NCBI RefSeq assembly: GCF_022605165.1
Contig: NC_063073.1
Span: 744,001 to 808,000 of the forward strand
Source: Purpureocillium takamizusanense
Lineage: Eukaryota; Ascomycota; Sordariomycetes; Hypocreales; Ophiocordycipitaceae
DNA length: 64,000 bases
Direction of reading: 5' to 3'
Shown in pieces: positions 58,472-64,000 of the stretch. The translations under genes were made by a program, and so were the position numbers. The notes beneath the pieces were generated by a model, which had not been told where the DNA came from, searched no databases, and saw only the letters and a list, made by a program, of their open reading frames with translations. Within the stretch, counting starts at the first letter, position 1, and every line of letters starts with the position of its first letter.

Positions 58472-59280
58472 TCAAGTGAGCTTCTGCTTGATGAAGAAGG
58501 AGCGCAGGTGGGATAGCTGCCATGCGCAGGTGATGCCGATGACAAGAAGCTGGATGACGATCCAGCGGATAACGCGAGCGTTGGTCGCTTCGGACTGGTC
58601 GCGGAACTCGGCCTCTCGCTCCTGTAATGCAAGTCAGCAAGGTGCCCAAAACCTCAGAAAGGACTGTAGCCACGAACTCTCTGGAAGACTTGCTCCCGGC
58701 GGATGTCGTTGAGCCTGGCGTTGAGGTCCTTGACACGGCCGGCAATGTCCTGGAGCTTGCCCTTGTCGCTGCTCTCGATTTGGCTGGAGTCGCCGATGGC
58801 GAGATCGAGGCGCAGCTTGATGCCGCCGTTGGGGCCACTCGACGAGAGCCAGCCCGAGCGACCAGAGCTGCTAGACGTGGTGAAGCAGATTCGGTGGTCC
58901 CCGGCCTCTTGGGCGGTGAAGGTGAAGCGGCCGGACGACTGTCCGCGCTGGGACACGACCCGGTGGTCATTGTCGAATACCTCCTATGCCGAACGGTCAG
59001 TACTTGCTCCGAAAAAGCCCTGCGCGCGCTCAAACTAGGCCAGCAGTGCGGAGGCGGAATATGGGAGGTGTCATACGTCGACGGAGATGAAGATGCTGAT
59101 GCCGCTGTGTTGTTGCCACGAGTGCATGCGGTCGTCCCACTCCTCGGCAGAGTAGTGCCCGACGACGAGCGTGCCCTTTGGCAGCTCCTCGAAGAAGCAT
59201 TTAGAGGTCGCGCCGTCGACGAAGAAGTACAGCGCCTGAGCGGCTGACACGAGGGTCAGCAACGGCAGGAGGAACCTCAT
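58472..59280 (-). CDS. p24/emp24 family cargo receptor
   Basis: Exons 59077-59280, 58678-58983 and 58472-58621, 219 aa, all phase 0; donors GTATGA and GTTCGT. Signal peptide MRFLLPLLTLVSAAQA (cleavage near 16), then a GOLD domain with the conserved Cys pair (C28 in TSKCFFEELP, and C101 in HRICFTT). A coiled-coil stalk follows (KGKLQDIAGRVKDLNARLNDIRREQVFQREREAEF is helical). One membrane helix (about 187-207) and a short cytosolic tail HLRSFFIKQKLT complete the protein. The FF pair is the COPII-sorting motif; the lysines are not in a strict KKXX position. The YFFVDGATSKCFFEELPKGT start fits the alpha-type p24 (Erp1/TMED9 side). It cycles between ER and Golgi. It is divergent from swc4 with 458 bp between starts. 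Confidence 0.92.
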
Positions 59281-59738
59281 GTTGGCCAAGGGGAGGGGGC
59301 GGGTCGCTGTTCGGGATCGCGCGCACAACCGATCTGAGGGGGGATCGATTGACTTGAAGTCGTCGTCGGAGTGCTCGATGTCGGATGCGGGAGACACTCT
59401 GCGCGTTGTCGATCAAGCTGCCGCGTGTGGGAAGCTGCCACGTTCAAGGAAATCGCCCGTCAGGGGTCGGTGCTCGGGTCACGTGCGCAGCCAGCCAAGG
59501 CTGCGCGCAAGTCTCCAGCGATCCGCCGCTAACTTAACCAGCGACCCCAAAACTTTCGAGAGCCAGCGCGACAGCATCATCTTACCGTTTTCAATCCAAC
59601 ACAGAACAACAACAACAACAATACGTATCAGGCGCGCTGGCCTGAACGCGCAAAACTTGAGCCGCCTTCCACTCGCAGTCGATGCGATTGGCGATGAAAT
59701 CCGCCGTCTAGAGCCCCGCGTCGACGCATCCAGACAGC
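59281..59738. promoter_or_regulatory. Shared divergent promoter, p24 gene / swc4
   Basis: 458 bp between divergent starts, containing one CACGTG palindrome (59480-59485) near the middle and an (ACA)n run at about 59607-59621 in the swc4 leader. Confidence 0.5.
59478..59485. promoter_or_regulatory. GTCACGTG E-box
   Basis: GTCACGTG matches the RTCACGTG word bound by Cbf1/CPF1-type bHLH factors. It sits 195 bp from the p24 start and 254 bp from the swc4 start, so it could serve both. Confidence 0.35.
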
Positions 59739-61637
59739 ATGTCTTCCTCCGATGTCCGTGATGTCCTCAATCTGCCCGACGGCGCCGCCGGGGCGCGACC
59801 GTCTAAAAAGCAGAAGGTGTCAGCGCCGAGGCCGAGCCTGAAGGGCCTGGCGCGCGAGGTGCACCAGCTTGGTGGCGACAACCCGATCGCGATAGTGCCC
59901 GAGGTCACGCAGTTCAAGAAGCGACGACTCGCCAGCCGCAAGCCTGCCGCGCGATGGGAGCTGCGGCCGTTCCGAAACTCGGGCCGCGAGGATCGTAGCT
60001 TGGTCCTGCGGCACTGGAGGCGGAAAGAAACCAAAGAGGGCCAAGAGGAGACACAGCAAGATGCAGAGCACCAGACGGGGCCCGAGATGGAAGATTCCGC
60101 CTTTGCCAAGTTCAATGTCCAAGTCTCCGTCCCTCAGTACAGCGATGATCAGTATCGGCAGTCTCTAAGGAGCGATGATTGGTCCAAGGAAGAGACGGAC
60201 TACCTGATGGATCTCGTACGCGATTACGATATCCGCTGGCCCATCATTTGGGACAGATACGAGTGGAACCCGCCGGCGACCAACGGCGAAGCGAATGCAG
60301 ACGGTGATGAAAGCAAAGCCGTAGTGCCCACGGCGAGGTCGCGGACCATGGAAGACCTCAAGGCGCGATACTACGAGGTCGCGGCGAAGATGATGGCGGC
60401 TCAGAAACCCGTCCAATACATGACACAGCCAGAGTTCGCACTGCACGAACTAATGGCCAATTTTAATGCGCAGCAAGAGAAGGCCCGCAAAGATTTTGCC
60501 ATACATTCACTGTCGAGGTCCCGGGAGGAGGCCAGGGAGGAGGAGTCGTTACTCCTAGAGATCAAGCGGATTATGGCAAGGAGTGAGCGCTTCAACGAAG
60601 AGCGGAGGGAACTCTACAATCGTCTGGATTACCCGCGGGGAGATGCGGATATCAGCTCCCTCAAGTCGTCTGCTGGCTTGCAGGCCCTACTCCAAACTCT
60701 GATGACGGTCGACAAGACAAAGAAGCGAAAGTCCATCATGGGCGCGGATGGGGTCAGCCCAGGAGGTACCACCACGCAGCAGGCTGGCGCACAGGACTCT
60801 GCCAAGCGAGAGAGCACTGCTGCTTCAACCGGAAACAACAACCGCGAATCAATTGGAGCTGCTGCGACGCCGACCGGAGGCAACAAGAAGGCTGCCCAAC
60901 AGCAGCAACAGCAGCAGCAACAACAAGCGCCGCCGCAGCAGCAGCAGCAGCAGCCACAAGAGCGGCGCAAGCTTACGTCTCAGGAGGAGGCCATATATGG
61001 CGTCACTCGTCACGATAGGCTCGGGTCCGGACCCTCATTCAGGACTGAGAAAATCAACAAGATGTTCTCGCACAAGTCCAATCAGCAGCAGATACGTATC
61101 AACAATACGCTCAACGAGCTGGACGTCCCGAGCAAACTGGCAATGCCCACCGCGGCCACAACGCTTCAGTACGAGCAGCTCCTGGCTGCTGTTAATGGCC
61201 TTCTCGACGCACGCAAAGTCTCGGACAAGCTTGATGCCGAGATCAAGCTAGAGAGTGCAAAGAAGGCGGAGCGCGAGAAGACGACGGCGCGCACAGGATC
61301 AGGGCCTGACGCTGAGGCGACAAAAACGGAAGCAAACGCAGAAACTGGTGGCAGTGACGAGAAAGCCGCCGAGGGCCCCAAAGAGACCGCAATATCTTCC
61401 GGCGATAACGGCAACGGCGAGGAGCAACCTCAGCAGTCAGATCTAGCGGACAAGGGCGATGGCGCAAATGACACACAACCGCTGGCTGACGGCCAAGACG
61501 CCGGGCAGGAAGAGCAAGACGATAAAGCTGATGAAGGAAAGTCGGGCAGGCCTGGAAGCAGCGGTACAAATCACAAGCGGAGCGCTAGTGTGCTGAGTGC
61601 TGTGAGCGACAAGAGCGCCAAACGACAGAAGAAGTGA
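59739..61637 (+). CDS. swc4: SWR1/NuA4 complex subunit Swc4 (DMAP1 homologue)
   Basis: Single exon, 632 aa. The N-terminus (MSSSDVRDVLNLP...) and SLKGLAREVHQLGGDNPIAIVPE are typical of the DMAP1/Swc4 family. The SANT-like DMAP1 domain lies at about 145-220: DDWSKEETDYLMDLVRDYDI, RWPIIWDRYEW, TMEDLKARYYEVAAKM. A coiled region (about 230-300) follows, then a Gln-rich tract (about 386-408, encoded by mixed CAG/CAA), a second conserved helix block (KINKMFSHKSNQQQIRINNTLNELDVPSK) and an acidic, Lys-ending tail (KSAKRQKK, nuclear signal). Swc4 scaffolds both the SWR1 H2A.Z-exchange complex and the NuA4 acetyltransferase. Confidence 0.95.
   Translation: MSSSDVRDVLNLPDGAAGARPSKKQKVSAPRPSLKGLAREVHQLGGDNPIAIVPEVTQFKKRRLASRKPAARWELRPFRNSGREDRSLVLRHWRRKETKEGQEETQQDAEHQTGPEMEDSAFAKFNVQVSVPQYSDDQYRQSLRSDDWSKEETDYLMDLVRDYDIRWPIIWDRYEWNPPATNGEANADGDESKAVVPTARSRTMEDLKARYYEVAAKMMAAQKPVQYMTQPEFALHELMANFNAQQEKARKDFAIHSLSRSREEAREEESLLLEIKRIMARSERFNEERRELYNRLDYPRGDADISSLKSSAGLQALLQTLMTVDKTKKRKSIMGADGVSPGGTTTQQAGAQDSAKRESTAASTGNNNRESIGAAATPTGGNKKAAQQQQQQQQQQAPPQQQQQQPQERRKLTSQEEAIYGVTRHDRLGSGPSFRTEKINKMFSHKSNQQQIRINNTLNELDVPSKLAMPTAATTLQYEQLLAAVNGLLDARKVSDKLDAEIKLESAKKAEREKTTARTGSGPDAEATKTEANAETGGSDEKAAEGPKETAISSGDNGNGEEQPQQSDLADKGDGANDTQPLADGQDAGQEEQDDKADEGKSGRPGSSGTNHKRSASVLSAVSDKSAKRQKK
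60897..60957 (+). repeat. CAG/CAA repeat encoding the Swc4 polyglutamine tract
   Basis: Two runs of mixed CAG/CAA codons separated by a few codons (QAPPQ). The mixing of codons suggests selection for Gln rather than simple slippage. Confidence 0.85.
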
Positions 61638-63139
61638 AAAAGTACCTCGAAAGTACCTGTACATAGGCTAGGCCTACGCGCGGGCACCGGGGCCAAGCAT
61701 CGTCTCTGGGCGCATAGCAACAAAGAAAGTCAGTATCGGCAGATAGAGAACGACGGGTGTTGGGAACGCCGAGCCCGCGGAGTTAGTTGTCTGGACGAGC
61801 GACACTTGTAGGTAGGGGACCCCTGTGGGACTAGCGAGCCTCATGGGATGGCATGTGTACGTATTAACGCGCCTCTGAACAGACAAAAATAGAAATGAAA
61901 CAAAACCTCCCACATCTTGAGCGCTTGCAGAGGCAATCACCGATTCCTGTGCATTTTTGCCCCGCGAAGCGCCGTCGTCATAGCGGCCCGGCTCGACACT
62001 CCCGTCTTGGGCCAGTGAGATTCGTGTTACGTCTCGTTGGGGAGTGGGTGGGCGGCTAGGTCAAGACGCCACGCATTGAGCATAACGCTCGGGAGGGTCC
62101 TCTCCTTGGAAGCGCTTCAAGAAAGGGCAACAGCGCATAAATGAAGCGACTGGAGAGAGACGGTGTGAGGGCCGAGTGAAGACACAACACGACACGCCAT
62201 GACCCCGGGTCTATATGACGTTTCATTAAGTCGGCTGCAGATCAATGGGCGGCTGCGAGAGCATGTGCGACGGCTTATTATAGAAACAAACAAGGAGAGA
62301 CAGTCTAAAAAAAAACACACACAGCTGCCGGCGTCTGCAAGGGCTCCTTCATGTCGGCGGAGAGATCGAGCTGGAAGATGGACATCAAGATGGGCCCTGG
62401 ATCGGGAGGGGCATGCCCCGGCGGCTCGGGTCCTGGGAGACTGCAACGTACAACGAATGGCACGGCAGGGGTGTGTGTCAGGATAAGGATACACTCACTC
62501 CTTTGTACTTTATCGAGACGCTTGGAGTTGCCAGACAGGCATTTAGGTGGGTGAGCACGATCTGACCAGTTCATCCTCAGAGCTCTAATTTGGAGGTTTG
62601 GTGTGCTACTGGATAGTAGCCAAAGTAGCATCGATGGGGCGGGGATCTGTGTAAGAGGTTGGACGGACATTACGATACCTCATGAGTCTCTTCAAAGCCG
62701 GCATGGAGAGCACCAACATTCGTGCAGTGGGGAGGGCCCAGCACACCGAGAATTGGTTGGATTCGGAGAAAGATACCCAGTAACCGGTCTCTACAGGTAT
62801 TTACTCTTTAATGCCTCTAAGAGGAGTTCAAAAAGCTCACAGTCTTCAGGCCCCAGCGGGCAGCGCTCAACGCCTCACGGCACGGGCCCGCAGTAGGCTC
62901 CAGAGTCTGCAGCACCCCTGGTAACTACGCACCACATGGATAGGCTGCCTTACACCTAAGCAAGAAGGCACTGGAAAGGCCGCTTCGTTCAGAATAACAG
63001 TCGCACTCAATCGCACAAACCCGGACACGACGTTCTGCCCCTTGCCAATCGTCAGGTTGATCCATCATCGCCTCCGCCACGTTCCGAACATTCACAGGCG
63101 CGGTTTCTGATTTCCCCTCTGTCCGCATTCTTATTTGGC
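61638..63139. other. 1.5-kb intergenic region, no gene seen
   Basis: swc4 3' flank and upstream region of the 248-aa gene. A minus-strand frame at 61674-61940 has a hydrophobic end (VVLYLPILTFFVAMR) but no start or splice context that would make it a gene. An A9 run lies at about 62308-62316. Confidence 0.5.
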
Positions 63140-63886
63140 ATGCTGCAAGAACCCTCAGTCGCAATGCCTGATCCTGATACGTCATCACAAGGTTTGCAAA
63201 CACTCATGGAACGGCAGCCTGACGACTTTTGTCGCCTCATGCCCAGTAACGGGGACACAGAACAGCGAACCGAATTCTTCTCGCGATATTGCCAGGCCAA
63301 GGCCTACCCGTCCATGGGCGGGGTCGTCCTTGGCTTCTTCACTGCCGTCCAGCTCAAACAGCTTGGCCTCTCCAACATGGAATCAACGTCGCGCTCACAT
63401 GACGATGCAGAAGAGGACAACCTTGCCCTTTCCATGATGCGGCAGGGCGCGCATTGGTGGCCGACTTGGGACCTATACCAGCGCCACCGCGACCGCTTTA
63501 TTGACAAGCTCACACCATATGGCTTCCACTTTCCGCCACGTATCAATGTAGGTTACCCTTCTTCCGGCAGTGGGGTCTGGGTCTTCAAGTTCTCGGAAGA
63601 CATAATGGGTCTCGGTGGCGGTGAGGCTGTCGAGCCTACTCTGGAGTGTATGCCAGAAGGCTGGTACGAGAGGATCAATATGGCGATCACTGCCGATGAG
63701 AGGTGCGAGGTTCTCAAGTCATTTGGTGCCAAATTTTATGAAATAGTGGAAGAGTGCGAAGACATTCCAAGAACCCTTGAGGAAGGGCGTCTCAGAGGGG
63801 AAAGGTACGAGTTGCTGCTGCGTAAGATGGAAGACGATGATTATCTAGACAGTTGGCTAGAATATTGCGTGACGGATACGGATTGA
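63140..63886 (+). CDS. Uncharacterised 248-aa protein
   Basis: Single exon; a second Met 24 bp downstream (63164) is an alternative start. I recognise no domain. The sequence is well-behaved and soluble, with conserved-looking aromatic-rich segments: YPSMGGVVLGFFTAVQLKQLGL (about 56-77), MRQGAHWWPTWDLYQRHRDRFIDKL (about 99-123) and GSGVWVFKFSEDIMG. The C-terminal third is acidic and helical (ECEDIPRTLEEGRLRGERYELLLRKMEDDDYLDSWLEY). There is no signal peptide or membrane segment. Codon usage by eye is like that of neighbours and somewhat less GC-rich than CSA or Atg5. It may be a fungus-specific protein of unknown function. Confidence 0.75.
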   Translation: MLQEPSVAMPDPDTSSQGLQTLMERQPDDFCRLMPSNGDTEQRTEFFSRYCQAKAYPSMGGVVLGFFTAVQLKQLGLSNMESTSRSHDDAEEDNLALSMMRQGAHWWPTWDLYQRHRDRFIDKLTPYGFHFPPRINVGYPSSGSGVWVFKFSEDIMGLGGGEAVEPTLECMPEGWYERINMAITADERCEVLKSFGAKFYEIVEECEDIPRTLEEGRLRGERYELLLRKMEDDDYLDSWLEYCVTDTD

Positions 63887-64000
63887 GAGGCTCTCGCTGC
63901 AATGGCTGTCAGTATAGAGTTTGTAGAACGACGCCATACAAGTCGCGCCCGCGCTATACCAATACTATTCTGCATTACAGCTGGATTGTAGGCGCTGCAT
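63887..64000. other. Right-edge flank
   Basis: Only 114 bp, the 3' flank of the 248-aa gene; nothing further can be said. Confidence 0.5.

Noticed and set aside
61674..61940. Minus-strand 88-codon frame with a hydrophobic C-terminal end
   Set aside because: Overlaps the 3' flank of swc4 and lacks convincing upstream exons or conservation I can recognise; kept only as a note.
1..64000. CRISPR arrays, insertion sequences, rRNA genes, bacterial promoters and viral genes
   Set aside because: Looked for regularly spaced direct repeats, transposase or polymerase motifs and rRNA-like sequence; none seen.

Overview
The window looks like nuclear DNA of a filamentous ascomycete, most likely a Sordariomycete and perhaps Hypocreales. 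That placement comes from recalled family resemblance, not a search. The evidence is GC-rich coding sequence, short introns (about 45-175 nt) with CTAAC/CTGAC branch points, fungal gene families (Zn2Cys6 factor, Atg5, Inn1-type C2 protein, YCK-type casein kinase, Swc4, free-Met-R-SO reductase) and intergenic clusters of TACCTA/TAGGTA words typical of such genomes. I see no bacterial operons, rRNA, CRISPR array or intact transposon.

Layout. 1-16.6 kb: a secreted EEP-fold phosphodiesterase/nuclease (-), a small MARVEL-type membrane protein (+), a modular Gly/Thr/His repeat protein (+), a three-exon small secreted Cys-rich protein (+), Atg5 (+) convergent with a CSA/Rad28 WD40 repair protein (-), and, divergent from CSA, a protein resembling the UAF subunit Rrn10 (+). 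16.6-30.1 kb: a 13.5-kb stretch where I find no credible gene. 30.1-33.9 kb: a six-exon Zn2Cys6 transcription factor (+). 36.4-45.9 kb: Utp15 (-), an Inn1/Fic1-like cytokinesis protein (-), a free methionine-R-sulfoxide reductase with a 5-nt micro-exon (-), and a LETM1-domain mitochondrial protein (+). 47.4-51.8 kb: an SCP2 lipid-carrier protein ending in a peroxisomal AKL signal (+), a nitronate monooxygenase (-) and a Kv-beta-type aldo-keto reductase (-). 51.8-55.9 kb: no gene seen. 55.9-63.9 kb: YCK-type casein kinase I (+), a p24 cargo receptor (-) divergent from Swc4 (+), and an unrecognised 248-aa protein (+).

The genes are mostly unrelated housekeeping functions (autophagy, transcription-coupled repair, rRNA transcription and processing, cytokinesis, secretion, chromatin). 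They do not form a metabolic cluster. The accessory-looking items are the repeat protein, the small secreted Cys-rich protein and the Ig-like/EEP secreted enzyme. All exon models were assembled by hand from splice signals and reading frame; each adds up to a whole number of codons. The weakest models are the small secreted protein and the exact form of the micro-exon.
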